DNA of 64,000 nt from Sphingobium sp. HWE2-09. Its GTDB lineage: Bacteria > Pseudomonadota > Alphaproteobacteria > Sphingomonadales > Sphingomonadaceae. Numbering within the stretch: position 1 is the stretch's first letter; each line of letters opens with the position of its first letter. The translations under genes were made by a program, and so were the position numbers. Of the stretch, positions 50,005-58,998 are shown piece after piece. The stretch is from NCBI RefSeq assembly GCF_035989265.1, contig NZ_JAYKZX010000003.1:2170001-2234000 (forward strand), written 5' to 3'. A model generated the notes under the pieces. The model was not told where the DNA came from and did not search any database. It saw only the letters and a program-made list of their open reading frames with translations.

Positions 50005-51312
50005 ATGGCAGGACCGATCTCATCAGGCGCGGGCGTGAGCGCGACCCATAGTCCCGGCACGCGCTATGGCCCGGCCCTGGCGCTGCTCGCCAGCCTCTTC
50101 TTCATGTGGGGCTTCATCACCGTCATCAACAATACGCTGCTGCCGCATCTGCGCAGCGTGTTCGACCTGAGCTACACCCAGACGACGTTGATCGAATCGG
50201 TGTGGTTCATCGCTTATTTCTTCGCATCGATCCCGTCGGCCAAGCTGATCGAACGGGTGGGTTATCAAAAGTCGCTGGTGATCGGCCTGCTCGTCATGGC
50301 GGCGGGCGCGCTGGGCATGACGGTCGCGGCATCGATCCCCTCCTATGGCGTGACTTTGCTCATGCTGTTTGTGATCGCCAGCGGCATCACGCTGCTGCAA
50401 GTCGCGGCCAACCCCTATGTCGCGATCGTCGGCAAGCCCGAAACCGCCTCCTCGCGCCTTAACCTGGTGCAGGCGATGAACTCTGCGGGCACGATGCTTG
50501 CGCCGCTGTTCGGCGCCTATCTGATCCTGGGCCGGTCGAAGGGCGGCACCGCGCAGGGCGAGGTCGTCCTGACGCAGGCGGAGCGCCTGGCCGACGCCCA
50601 GTCCGTGATCCTGCCCTATGTGATCGTGGCGGCCGTGCTGGTGGTGCTGGCCGTGATCATCGCCCGCTTCCCCCTGCCCGCCATGGGCAATGCGACGCAG
50701 CGCCATGACAAGGAAGAGCGCAAGAAACATTCGCTGTGGAATCACCGCAACCTGGTGTTCGGCATCCCTGCGATCTTCATCTATCTGATCGCGGAAATCG
50801 GCGTCGCCAACCTGTTCGTCAATTTCGTCAGCCAGCCGGAAATCGCCAACCTAACCCACGAGCAGGCGGGCAATTATCTGTCGCTGCTTTGGGGCGGGAT
50901 GATGGTCGGCCGCTTCGCCGGCTCTGCCATCATGCAGAAGTTCGATGCGGGCCATGTGCTGGCCGCCTTCTCGATCGGCGCATTCGTCGTCATGCTGATT
51001 ACCGTCTTCACCACCGGCCCGGCCGCCATGTGGGCGCTGATCCTGGTCGGGCTGTTCCATTCGATCATGTTCCCGACCATCTTCACGCTGGGCATCAAGG
51101 GGCTTGGCCCCCTGACAGAGGAAGGATCGGGCCTGTTGATCATGGCGATCGCCGGTGGCGCGCTGGTGGTGGTGCAAGGCTGGCTGGCGGACCATTATGG
51201 GTTGCAGACCAGCTTCCTGCTGACCGCCGCCTGCGAACTCTACATCCTGTTCTATGCGCTTTGGGGGTCGAAGACGACCAACGCGCTGCCGGACCAACAG
51301 GTCGACGCCTAA
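50005..51312 (+). CDS. Sugar:proton symporter, FucP/GluP family (MFS)
   Basis: A 435-residue MFS carrier with 12 predicted spans. FucP-branch features are FFMWGFITVINNTLLPHLRS in the first span, VAANPYVAIVGKPETASSRL after span four, and GTMLAPLFGAYLIL. Such carriers import fucose, galactose, glucose or arabinose with protons. Since it lies in a locus with a mutarotase, an arabinofuranosidase and a GguC-type enzyme, L-arabinose is the likeliest sugar; this is context inference. A strong hairpin-T terminator follows its stop. Confidence 0.92.
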   Translation: MAGPISSGAGVSATHSPGTRYGPALALLASLFFMWGFITVINNTLLPHLRSVFDLSYTQTTLIESVWFIAYFFASIPSAKLIERVGYQKSLVIGLLVMAAGALGMTVAASIPSYGVTLLMLFVIASGITLLQVAANPYVAIVGKPETASSRLNLVQAMNSAGTMLAPLFGAYLILGRSKGGTAQGEVVLTQAERLADAQSVILPYVIVAAVLVVLAVIIARFPLPAMGNATQRHDKEERKKHSLWNHRNLVFGIPAIFIYLIAEIGVANLFVNFVSQPEIANLTHEQAGNYLSLLWGGMMVGRFAGSAIMQKFDAGHVLAAFSIGAFVVMLITVFTTGPAAMWALILVGLFHSIMFPTIFTLGIKGLGPLTEEGSGLLIMAIAGGALVVVQGWLADHYGLQTSFLLTAACELYILFYALWGSKTTNALPDQQVDA

Positions 51313-51339
51313 CGAGCCGAGGGTCGCACTTCGGACGGC

Positions 51340-51376
51340 AAAAAGGCCGGAGCGGACATGCCGCTCCGCCCTTTTT
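51340..51376 (+). terminator. Rho-independent terminator (bidirectional)
   Basis: An 8-base GC stem (51348-51355 with 51361-51368; CGGAGCGG and CCGCTCCG) with a 5-base loop, flanked by an A run before and a T run after (about TTTTTT at 51372-51377). The A and T runs also pair, so it can end transcription from the FucP-like gene on the plus strand and from the FadR gene on the minus strand. Confidence 0.85.
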
Positions 51377-51382
51377 TATTCC

Positions 51383-51448
51383 GTTCCCCAGCGAAGGCCG
51401 GGGTCCAGATCGGACGTTGGAACTGGACCCCGGCCTGCGCCGGGGAAC
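51383..51448. repeat. Paired palindromic repeat (family B)
   Basis: Two arms of about 28 bases, beginning GTTCCCCAGCGAAGGCCGGG and ending GGCCTGCGCCGGGGAAC, around a 10-base centre that contains GGACGTTGG as in family A. Same 66-base layout as family A but a different arm sequence. It lies between the terminator and the end of the convergent FadR gene. Confidence 0.92.
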
Positions 51449-51451
51449 AGC

Positions 51452-52216
51452 TTATGTGCCCATCGCGCTGGCTGTATCCTCCAGCGCCAGGTCGACCAGC
51501 ACGCCCATCGCGTCGGCCGCCGCCTGCCCATCGCCCGCCGCGATCGCATCATAGACGCGGACATGATCGGGGATCGGGTTGCGCGGCAGGGCGCGGGCGC
51601 GCTGCTTATATTGGGTGGTCCAGTTCACCGCCGCACCGATGCTGGACGTCAGGACCATCAGCGCGTCGTTGCGGGTCGCATGCAGGATGGCGTTGTGAAA
51701 ATCGCGGTCCGCCGCGCGGCCCAGTTCGGTCGCCAGCGTATGGCGGCGCATCGCGGCCAGCGCGTCCTTCATGATGCGCAAATCTTCCTTGTCGCGCCGC
51801 TGCGCCGCCAGCCGCGCCGCGGCCGGTTCCACGATCGCCCGCAGTTCGAACAGGTCGCGCACGAACTGGATGTCCGGCTCCCCGGCAAAGGCCCAGGCGA
51901 GGACTTCGGGATCGAGCAGGTTCCAGCGGTTGCGCGGCAAGACCCGTGTTCCGGCCTTGGGGCGGCTTTCGACCAGCCCCTTGGCGGTCAATACCTGGAT
52001 CGCCTCGCGATAGGCGCTGCGCGATACCTCCAGTTCCTCGGCAAAGGCGACTTCGCCCGACAGCACGTCGCCGGGCGCATAATGGCCCGACAGGATCGCC
52101 ATGCCCAGCTTGTGCGCGATCGCGCCATGCAGCCGCCGCCCCGGTCCCCGGACCGCCTTGGCCGCGCCGCCATTGTCCGTCTCGTCACTCTGCAAAGACG
52201 GATCGTCCTTCGCCAT
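51452..52216 (-). CDS. GntR-family regulator, FadR subfamily
   Basis: A 254-residue regulator. The N-terminal winged helix has FAEELEVSRSAYREAIQVLT and the wing GLVESRPKAGTRVLP. The C-terminal all-helical FCD ligand domain has LFELRAIVEPAAARLAA, DRDFHNAILHA with metal-type histidines, and a final DHVRVYDAIAAGD. It diverges from the GguC-type gene, so it likely controls the sugar locus, with a sugar acid as ligand, as is usual for FadR-type regulators beside such genes. Confidence 0.9.
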   Translation of the reverse strand: MAKDDPSLQSDETDNGGAAKAVRGPGRRLHGAIAHKLGMAILSGHYAPGDVLSGEVAFAEELEVSRSAYREAIQVLTAKGLVESRPKAGTRVLPRNRWNLLDPEVLAWAFAGEPDIQFVRDLFELRAIVEPAAARLAAQRRDKEDLRIMKDALAAMRRHTLATELGRAADRDFHNAILHATRNDALMVLTSSIGAAVNWTTQYKQRARALPRNPIPDHVRVYDAIAAGDGQAAADAMGVLVDLALEDTASAMGT

Positions 52217-52269
52217 TCTCGTTCCTCATCGCCGCCTGCGCAGGCAGGCCTCTGCTCTCTATAATAGAA

Positions 52270-52319
52270 GCATTGCCAATACCATCTTCCTGTAATATGT
52301 CGGAGTAATTGGCGGATGC
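52270..52319. promoter_or_regulatory. Imperfect inverted repeat, possible regulator site
   Basis: GCATTGCCAAT (52270-52280) and ATTGGCGGATGC (52308-52319) are partial inverted copies lying between the FadR-type gene and the GguC-type gene. The centre spacing of 27 bases is long for a single dimer. It could be an operator for the adjacent regulator. Weak evidence only. Confidence 0.25.
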
Positions 52320-52420
52320 ATCGCCGCCGCGGTGCCGGACAGGCATCATGACCGGCGCGCGGGCGAACGCTTCGATGATGGGATAAGGCGCCCGTGCGGC
52401 GCGCGGGAGGAGAATTTTCC

Positions 52421-53413
52421 ATGACTTTGCGCCTGTTGCAGCATCGCTCGGACAATGGCGAGCGGACGGTCATCGCCGCACGGGGCGACGCCGCGCATGT
52501 CGTGCCCGGCTTTGCCTCCATCCGCGCGCTAGCGCTGCACGCGATCGCGCAGAAGATCAGCCTGACCGCTGCTGTCGATGCCGCCGGACGGGGCGCAGCG
52601 GTGGATATCGCCGCCGAATTTGCCGCGAACCGCCTGCTCGCCCCGATCGATCATGACGACGATGCGCATGTCCAACTGACCGGCACTGGCCTTACCCATC
52701 TGGGATCCGCCGAAGGTCGCGACAAGATGCATCGCGAAGCCGCCGCCGCCGAAAAGCAGACCGATTCGATGCGCATGTTCCTGGAAGGGCTGGAGGGCGG
52801 CAAGCCCGCCGCGGGTGACGTCGGGCAGCAGCCCGAATGGTTCTACAAGGGCGACGGATCGCAGCTGGTCGGCCCGGGCGATCCGCTGATCATGCCTGCC
52901 TTCGCCAAGGATGGCGGCGAGGAACCGGAACTGGCGGGCATCTACATCATCGGCGACGATGGCACGCCCTATCGCCTCGGCCTGGCGCTCGCCAACGAGT
53001 TTAGCGACCATGTGACCGAACGGCATAATTATCTGTGGCTCGCCCATAGCAAGCTGCGCCAGGCAGCGCTTGGCCCGGAACTGCTGGTCGGCACCCCGCC
53101 CGACCATATCGAAGGAGCCAGCCGCATCGTGCGCAACGGCGAAATCCTCTGGGAAAAGCCGTTCCTGTCGGGCGAAGGCAATATGTCGCACAGCTTCGCC
53201 AATCTGGAACATCATCATTTCAAATATGACCTGTTCCGCCGCGCGGGCGATGTTCATGTCCATTTCTTCGGCACGGCGACCCTGTCGTTCAGCGACGGCA
53301 TCGTGCCGGAAGAAGGCGATATCTTCGAAATCACCGCCGCGCCCTTCACCCTGCCGGTACGCAACCCGCTGGCGCGCGCGGACGCCGTTCAGGTCGCTGT
53401 CCAGCCGCTCTGA
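52421..53413 (+). CDS. GguC/AraD1-type fumarylacetoacetate hydrolase family protein
   Basis: A 330-residue protein of the FAH superfamily in the GguC/AraD1 group. The group typically acts on sugar-derived keto acids, and AraD1-type dehydratases work in oxidative L-arabinose breakdown. Landmarks are LTGTGLTHLGSAEGRDKMH, KGDGSQLVGPGDPLIMPAFA with acidic metal-binding neighbours, GEEPELAGIYIIGDDG, and LEHHHFKYDLFRRAGDVHVH. A strong ribosome site (GGGAGGAG at 52406-52413) precedes the ATG. It is followed by the GH51 gene, so a catabolic operon is likely. The exact substrate is inferred. Confidence 0.85.
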   Translation: MTLRLLQHRSDNGERTVIAARGDAAHVVPGFASIRALALHAIAQKISLTAAVDAAGRGAAVDIAAEFAANRLLAPIDHDDDAHVQLTGTGLTHLGSAEGRDKMHREAAAAEKQTDSMRMFLEGLEGGKPAAGDVGQQPEWFYKGDGSQLVGPGDPLIMPAFAKDGGEEPELAGIYIIGDDGTPYRLGLALANEFSDHVTERHNYLWLAHSKLRQAALGPELLVGTPPDHIEGASRIVRNGEILWEKPFLSGEGNMSHSFANLEHHHFKYDLFRRAGDVHVHFFGTATLSFSDGIVPEEGDIFEITAAPFTLPVRNPLARADAVQVAVQPL

Positions 53414-53497
53414 GCGATCGGGACGCGTCGTTAATATGGCACGCACGACATTAAGCGATCCGTGCAGGATCGGACTATATCTATGGGAGAGGAACCG

Positions 53498-55081
53498 ATG
53501 AATACCCCCCTGCGCCGCGTCACCGCCGCGCTGCTCTTGTGCGCCAGCACGCTGACGGTCGGCGCGCTGACGACGAGCGCCGCAAACGCCGACACCGCCG
53601 GCAAACCGACGACCGCGACGATCGACGCCGCCCGGCCCGGCCCGGTCTATGACCGGCGCATCTTCACCCAGTTCGCCGAGCATCTGGGCAATGGCATCTA
53701 TGGCGGGCTGTGGGTCGGCAACGACAAGTCGATCCCCAACACCAACGGTTTCCGCAATGATGTGGTCGGCGCGCTGCGCAATCTGGCCGTGCCCGTCGTC
53801 CGCTGGCCCGGCGGCTGCTTCGCCGACGAATATCATTGGCGCGAAGGCATTGGCGGCAAGGCCAAGCGCCCGGTCAAGATCAACACCCATTGGGGCGGCG
53901 TGACCGAACCGAACACGGTGGGCACCCACGAATTTTTCGAGCTGATCCGCCAGATCGGCGCGGAAGCCTATGTCGCGGGCAATGTCGGCAACGGCACGCC
54001 GCAGGAAATGGCCGAGTGGGTCGAATATATGACCTCGCCCGCGGGCACGCTGGCCGACGAGCGCGCGAAGAACGGGCATAAGGAACCCTGGGCCGTGCCC
54101 TATTTCGGCATCGGCAACGAACTATGGGGCTGCGGCGGCAATATGCGCGCCGAATACGCCGCCGACGTGACGCGCCGCTACGCCACCTTCATCAAGGCGC
54201 CGCGCGGCACCAAGATATTGAAGATCGCGGCGGGCGCCAATGTGGACGACTATAACTGGACCGAAGTGATGATGCGGGAGGCGGGCGAACAACTCGACGG
54301 CGTGTCCCTCCATTATTACACCCTGCCCCAGGGCGGTTGGCCACCCAAGGCGGACCCGGTCAATTTCGACGAGACGCTGTGGGCCGATACGCTGGCCAAG
54401 GCGGTCCATATGGACGAGCTGATCACCAAGCATGTCGCGGTGATGGACAAATATGATCCGGCCAAGCGCGTCTTCCTGGCGGTGGACGAATGGGGCACCT
54501 GGTATGGGCAAGACCCCGGCACCCATCCCGGCTTCCTGCGTCAGCAGAACACGATGCGCGACGCGCTGGTCGCGTCGATCCATCTCGACATCTTCGCCAA
54601 ACATGCCGACCGGGTGAAGATGAGCGCGATCGCGCAGATGGTGAACGTCCTGCAAGCGATGATCCTGACCGACGGCAAGAAGATGGTGTTGACCCCCACC
54701 TATCATGTGTTCGAAATGTACAAGCCCTGGCAGGACGCGACCGTGCTGCCGATCAGCATCGACACCCCCTGGTATAATAAGGACCAGTTCGTGATGCCCG
54801 CCGTCAGTGGCTCTGCCGTGCGGGGCAAGGATGGGAAAGTCCATGTCGGCCTGTCCAACCTCGATCCGACCCAGCCCAACAGCGTCACGGTCAAGCTGGA
54901 TGGCCTCAACGCCGCCAGCGTCACCGGCCGCATCCTGACCGCCGGGGCGATGAACGCGCATAACACATTCGATGCGCCCGAAACCGTCAAGCCAGCCGCC
55001 TTTACCGGTGCGCAGGTCAACGGCGGGACGCTGACCGTCACGCTGCCGCCCAAGTCGGTGGTCGTGCTGGACGTGCAATAA
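53498..55081 (+). CDS. Alpha-L-arabinofuranosidase, glycoside hydrolase family 51
   Basis: A 527-residue exported enzyme (signal ALLLCASTLTVGALTTSAANA). The catalytic barrel carries the acid/base Glu208 in FGIGNELWGCGG and the nucleophile Glu331 in FLAVDEWGTWYG. The C-terminal ~140 residues form the beta-sandwich usual for GH51. It would release L-arabinose from arabinan or arabinoxylan side chains in the periplasm or outside the cell. A hairpin follows its stop. It is the last gene of the sugar locus. Confidence 0.94.
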   Translation: MNTPLRRVTAALLLCASTLTVGALTTSAANADTAGKPTTATIDAARPGPVYDRRIFTQFAEHLGNGIYGGLWVGNDKSIPNTNGFRNDVVGALRNLAVPVVRWPGGCFADEYHWREGIGGKAKRPVKINTHWGGVTEPNTVGTHEFFELIRQIGAEAYVAGNVGNGTPQEMAEWVEYMTSPAGTLADERAKNGHKEPWAVPYFGIGNELWGCGGNMRAEYAADVTRRYATFIKAPRGTKILKIAAGANVDDYNWTEVMMREAGEQLDGVSLHYYTLPQGGWPPKADPVNFDETLWADTLAKAVHMDELITKHVAVMDKYDPAKRVFLAVDEWGTWYGQDPGTHPGFLRQQNTMRDALVASIHLDIFAKHADRVKMSAIAQMVNVLQAMILTDGKKMVLTPTYHVFEMYKPWQDATVLPISIDTPWYNKDQFVMPAVSGSAVRGKDGKVHVGLSNLDPTQPNSVTVKLDGLNAASVTGRILTAGAMNAHNTFDAPETVKPAAFTGAQVNGGTLTVTLPPKSVVVLDVQ

Positions 55082-55101
55082 GCGTCCGGCGCTAACTATT
55101 T

Positions 55102-55135
55102 GGAGCGGGCGGAGGGTGGAATCGCCGCCCGCTCC
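55102..55135 (+). terminator. Hairpin terminator candidate after GH51
   Basis: GGAGCGGGCGG (55102-55112) and CCGCCCGCTCC (55125-55135) form a perfect 11-base stem with a 12-base loop, 21 bases after the GH51 stop. Only a short T run follows (CCCCCTTTGG), so classical termination is possible but not certain. Confidence 0.6.
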
Positions 55136-55292
55136 ATCCCCCTTTGGCCGAAAAGCTGGCGCTTTAGGATCGGCCGCGCCTACGTAATATTGCGCGAAGG
55201 TTGCTATAACGAACCACGGATCGATTCCCTCCATAACGGGGCATCCGCGCTGGTCAGTGCCGCCAAGGGGTGGTACAGCCCCGATAAGTCAA

Positions 55293-55964
55293 ATGACGCA
55301 ATTACGCGCCCCTTCCCGTCCCGGCATCTATGCCAAAGGCACCGAAACGGTCGACGCCATCCTGAAGGCGGCGATGGACGTGCTGATTGACGAGGGGGCG
55401 GAAGCCTTTACCATCCGCCGAATCGCCGCGCGTTGCGACATGAAGGTGGGTAATGTCAGCTATCATTTTCCGCGCAAGGACATGCTGATCCAGGTGCTTC
55501 TGGACGAACTGGTCGACAGCTATGGCAAGCTGCTGGACGATGTCGTGCGCAAGCCCGGCCTGACCGCCGAAGAACGGTTGAAGCTGGTGATCATCCTGTG
55601 CCTGGACGATATCGGGTCGAAGCGCACCACCCATTTGTTCACCGAACTGTGGGCGCTCGCCAATCACAATCCTTTCGTCGCCGATCGGCTTAAAGGCTTT
55701 TACGATCGCGTGCATGGCGTGATCGGCGATCATGTCGCTGCGGTGAATCCGGCGTTGTCACCAGAGGATGTCCGCACCGTCGCCCTGTTCATCAGCGCGA
55801 CGATGGAGGGGGCAACGCCGTTCCTGGGCCATGGCAAGCCCTGGGCCGACAAGATGCCTGCCTTCACCGCGCTGGCCGTACAGTCGCTGGTGATGTTGGC
55901 GAAGACCGCGACATCGACGGAGATCGCCGCGCTGGCGCCCGCGCGAGAGCCGGAACTGGCCTGA
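55293..55964 (+). CDS. TetR-family regulator
   Basis: A 223-residue TetR-type repressor. The N-terminal DNA-binding part contains ILKAAMDVLIDEGAEAFTIR and IAARCDMKVGNVSYHFPRKD, a normal HTH and following helix. The C-terminal ligand domain is unique and unassigned. The ATG at 55293 is used; the earlier frame reads into a non-coding leader. It stands 117 bases upstream of the amine dehydrogenase operon on the same strand, so control by an amine or aldehyde is plausible. Confidence 0.88.
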   Translation: MTQLRAPSRPGIYAKGTETVDAILKAAMDVLIDEGAEAFTIRRIAARCDMKVGNVSYHFPRKDMLIQVLLDELVDSYGKLLDDVVRKPGLTAEERLKLVIILCLDDIGSKRTTHLFTELWALANHNPFVADRLKGFYDRVHGVIGDHVAAVNPALSPEDVRTVALFISATMEGATPFLGHGKPWADKMPAFTALAVQSLVMLAKTATSTEIAALAPAREPELA

Positions 55965-56080
55965 CGTTTTTTCGCACCGCAACATTTATTTGTTGCTGCG
56001 GCGTTTCGCCCCCTTGACCAATTCTGGACAGCTGTCAAACCTTGTCCCCGACGCCGCAGGGATCAGGGGGATCAGCCAGC

Positions 56081-57256
56081 ATGTCGAAGACCAGATTCAG
56101 GATAGTCGCCGCCGCCCTGTGCGGATCGCTGCTCGCCAGCGCCGCGCTGACGCAGGCCGCGCCCGCCGATATGAAGGCGTCGGTCGAACCCGAAGAATCC
56201 GATGTCATGACCATCGACCCGCCCAAACCGACATGGTTCTTCGTCGATGGCGGGTGGGACATGCCGGGGACCAGCATCTTCGACGGCGAAAGCGGCAAGA
56301 TGAAGGGCATGGTCGAAACCCGACGACTGGCAGACATGGCGATCGACCCGCTGGGCCGATATTATTATGTCTCCGAAACCATCTGGTCGAAAAGCGACCG
56401 CGGCACGCGGCAGGACATGGTGACCGTCTATGACAGCAAGACGCTGAACCTGGTCACCGAAATCGCCATGCCCGGCCGCCTGCTGATCGGATCGCGCAAG
56501 AATAATTTCATCATCAGCGATGATGGCAAGACCGGCTATGTCTATGATTTCAGCCCGACATCGGGCGTGAACATCATCGACCTGGTCAAGCGCAAGCTGG
56601 TCACCGCGATCGAACTGCCCGGTTGCGCCAGCCTGATGCCCAATCCGGGCGTCGGCTTTTCCGCGCTCTGTTCCGACGGATCGATCGCCACCGTGGCGAT
56701 CAAGGGGACGAAGGCGGACATCACCCACACAGCCCCCTTCTTCGCGGCCAGCGACGATCCGATCTTCGACAATTTCGCCTATGACCGGATCAAGAAGCAG
56801 ACCGTCTTCCTGACCTATACCGGGCAGATCTACACCGCGAAGATCAGCGCGACGCCCACCGTGTCCGCCCCCTTCTCGATCCAGGCGGCGGCGGGCATTC
56901 GCGTGGGCGACGCCAAGCCGCTCGACGTCAACTGGTATCCCGGCGGCCGCCAGCCGATGGCGCTGCACCGCGCGACCGGCATGCTGTTCGTGCTGATGCA
57001 CAAGGGCGAATATTGGTCGCACAAGGCGTCCGGCGACGAAGTGTGGCAGGTGGATGTCGCCGCGCAAAAGGTGGTGAAGCGCTTCGTGCTCAAGGATCCG
57101 ATGAACAATATCGAAGTGTCCCAGACTGAAAAGCCGCTGCTCTACATGAATGGCGAAAAGGGCGAAATACTGGTGCTGGACGTCGCTACCGGCGAGGAAA
57201 AGCATAAGATCGAGAAGGCCGGTGGCGGCATCATCACCGTGCTGGAGCCATCCTGA
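56081..57256 (+). CDS. Amine dehydrogenase heavy (large) subunit, MauB/AauB type
   Basis: A 391-residue protein with a signal peptide (FRIVAAALCGSLLASAALTQ) and a seven-bladed beta-propeller. Landmarks are FFVDGGWDMPGTSIFDGESG, MVTVYDSKTLNLVTEI, and LHRATGMLFVLMHKGEYWSHKA. It binds the quinone-bearing light chain in the periplasm, making an alpha2-beta2 complex that oxidises primary amines to aldehydes. The order of genes and the sequence are closer to the aromatic amine dehydrogenase style than to a methylotroph mau cluster, but the substrate is not proven. MauE follows after 2 bases. Confidence 0.9.
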   Translation: MSKTRFRIVAAALCGSLLASAALTQAAPADMKASVEPEESDVMTIDPPKPTWFFVDGGWDMPGTSIFDGESGKMKGMVETRRLADMAIDPLGRYYYVSETIWSKSDRGTRQDMVTVYDSKTLNLVTEIAMPGRLLIGSRKNNFIISDDGKTGYVYDFSPTSGVNIIDLVKRKLVTAIELPGCASLMPNPGVGFSALCSDGSIATVAIKGTKADITHTAPFFAASDDPIFDNFAYDRIKKQTVFLTYTGQIYTAKISATPTVSAPFSIQAAAGIRVGDAKPLDVNWYPGGRQPMALHRATGMLFVLMHKGEYWSHKASGDEVWQVDVAAQKVVKRFVLKDPMNNIEVSQTEKPLLYMNGEKGEILVLDVATGEEKHKIEKAGGGIITVLEPS

Positions 57257-57258
57257 CC

Positions 57259-57795
57259 ATGGGTTTGGGGGAGCAACTGCTGGCCCTGTCGGGCCTCGCC
57301 ACTTCGATCGCGGTCGGCTTGCTCTTCCTGGTCGCAGGCATCGACCAGTGGCGGCACCGCGCACTGCTGCCCGGCGTCATCGCCAATTATCGCCTGCTGC
57401 CCCGACAGCTGATCCTGCCCGCCGCGCGCGTGCTGCCGGTGGTGGAGGTCGCGACCGGCGTGGCGTTGCTGATCGGCCTGCGTCCCTTGCCGACGGTGGT
57501 GGGCATCGCCCTGCTGCTGCTGTTCGCAGGCGCCATGGCGATCAACATCGCGCGCGGGCGCGGTCATATCGATTGCGGCTGCGGCCATGGCGTGCTGCGC
57601 CACCCGATCGGCTGGCCGCTGGTGACGCGTAACGGGGCGCTCGCTGCGCTGCTGGCGCTGCGTCTGCCTGCGCCGCCCGTCTTCGGCGCGATCGACATTG
57701 CCACGGCCTTTGCCGCTGGCGTCGCGATCGCCCTCCTCTGCCTGCTCTTCCAGTCGCTGGCCGCGCTCGCCGCGTCGCCCGCTCATCGGAGATAA
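57259..57795 (+). CDS. mauE: MauE-type membrane protein
   Basis: A 178-residue inner-membrane protein with four spans (LATSIAVGLLFLVAGIDQW, VATGVALLIGLRPLPTVVGI and two more). The motif GHIDCGCGHG with C106 and C108 is the hallmark of MauE, which helps oxidative folding and export of the cysteine-rich light chain, working with MauD. It starts 2 bases after the heavy-chain stop and MauD follows 2 bases later, so the operon is tight. Confidence 0.88.
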   Translation: MGLGEQLLALSGLATSIAVGLLFLVAGIDQWRHRALLPGVIANYRLLPRQLILPAARVLPVVEVATGVALLIGLRPLPTVVGIALLLLFAGAMAINIARGRGHIDCGCGHGVLRHPIGWPLVTRNGALAALLALRLPAPPVFGAIDIATAFAAGVAIALLCLLFQSLAALAASPAHRR

Positions 57796-57797
57796 AT

Positions 57798-58400
57798 ATG
57801 CTGACTTCGCTGATCGTCTCCCAGATCCTGTCCTGGATCGTCATTATCGGCCTGATCGTCGCGCTGCTGGCGCTGGCGCGGCAGGTGGGCGTGCTGCATA
57901 TCCGCGTCGCGCCAGCCGGTGCGCTCGCCACCAGCGGCGGCCCGGCGGTCGGCGGCGCAATCGGCGCGATCCCGGCCACCACGCTCGACGGGCAGCCGGT
58001 CAGCATCGGCGGCCACGCCCATGGCGTGACGTTGCGGCTGCTGCTGTTCGTGTCGGCGCAATGCCCACTCTGCAAGGCGGTGATCCCGATGGCAACCAGC
58101 TTCGCCCGCGCCGAACGCGTGGCGCTGACTTTCGTGGGCGACGATGATGTCGCCGCCCAGCGCGCGATGATCGCGCAGCATGGGCTGGAGGGGCATGCCT
58201 TCGTCAACGGACCGGAAGTGGGCCAGGCCTATCAGGTCGCCAAGCTGCCCTTCGCAGTGCTGCTCGATGCCGAAGGCACGATCCTATCCAAGGGGCTGGT
58301 CAACAGCCGCGAGCATTTGGAAAGTCTGGTGGTGGCGCATGAAATGGGCATCGCCACGGTGCAGGATTATATCGGCGGGCTGAAGGCGCAGGCGGCCTGA
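57798..58400 (+). CDS. mauD: MauD-type thioredoxin-like disulfide protein
   Basis: A 200-residue protein anchored by an N-terminal span (IVSQILSWIVIIGLIVALLA) with a thioredoxin fold in the periplasm. The redox motif is C89-P-L-C92 in SAQCPLCKAVIP and the cis-proline loop is KLPFAVLLD. It is expected to make or shuffle the six disulfides of the light chain. It lies between mauE and the light-chain gene, as in known mau and aau clusters. Confidence 0.9.
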   Translation: MLTSLIVSQILSWIVIIGLIVALLALARQVGVLHIRVAPAGALATSGGPAVGGAIGAIPATTLDGQPVSIGGHAHGVTLRLLLFVSAQCPLCKAVIPMATSFARAERVALTFVGDDDVAAQRAMIAQHGLEGHAFVNGPEVGQAYQVAKLPFAVLLDAEGTILSKGLVNSREHLESLVVAHEMGIATVQDYIGGLKAQAA

Positions 58401-58425
58401 CGGCCAATTTGGGGGGCAGATTTCC

Positions 58426-58971
58426 ATGAAAAAATTCAACGCCGACACCATGGGCGAAAAGCTGTTGCGCAAATTCGCCGGCGCCAGTTCGCGCCGCTCG
58501 ATGCTCTCGCGCCTGGGCGCCGCGCTGGTTGCCGCGCCCGCCTTCCCGCTGCTGCCCGTCAGCCGGGCGGAGGCCGCCAAGCCCGATCGCTCGCCCGAAA
58601 CCAAGACCTTCTTCGCCCGCACCGCGCAGACGAAGGACGACACGAAATGCGACTATTGGCGCTATTGCGCGATCGACGGGGCGCTGTGCACCTGCTGTGG
58701 CGGCGGCATCCATAGCTGCCCGCCGGGCGCGGAGCCTTCGCCTGTCTCCTGGGTCGGCACCTGCATCAACCCGGACGACGGCAAGGCCTATCTAATCGCC
58801 TATCGCGACTGCTGCGGCAAACCTGCCTGCGGCCAGTGTGGCTGCGACAATACCGACCGCGAAACCCAGCTCTATGTGCCGCAACTCAACAATGACGTGA
58901 TCTGGTGCTTCGGCACCAGCAGCATGGACTATCATTGCTCCACCGCGGTGCTGGTGGGGGCGGCAAGCTAA
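58426..58971 (+). CDS. Amine dehydrogenase light chain with TTQ cofactor (MauA/AauA type)
   Basis: A 181-residue light chain with a long signal holding a twin-arginine pattern (SSRRSMLSRLGAALVAAPAF). The mature part is packed with cysteines and follows the methylamine dehydrogenase small subunit: CDYWRYCAIDGALC, GGGIHSCPPG, AYLIAYRDCCG and DYHCSTAVLVG. The two tryptophans that become tryptophan tryptophylquinone are W109 (SWVGTC) and W160 (DVIWCFG), 51 residues apart as in the Paracoccus enzyme. The catalytic aspartates lie in CAIDGALC and NPDDGKAY. It oxidises primary amines and passes electrons to a periplasmic carrier. Confidence 0.93.
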   Translation: MKKFNADTMGEKLLRKFAGASSRRSMLSRLGAALVAAPAFPLLPVSRAEAAKPDRSPETKTFFARTAQTKDDTKCDYWRYCAIDGALCTCCGGGIHSCPPGAEPSPVSWVGTCINPDDGKAYLIAYRDCCGKPACGQCGCDNTDRETQLYVPQLNNDVIWCFGTSSMDYHCSTAVLVGAAS

Positions 58972-58998
58972 GGCATAATGCCTTTATCAGACCAACCC

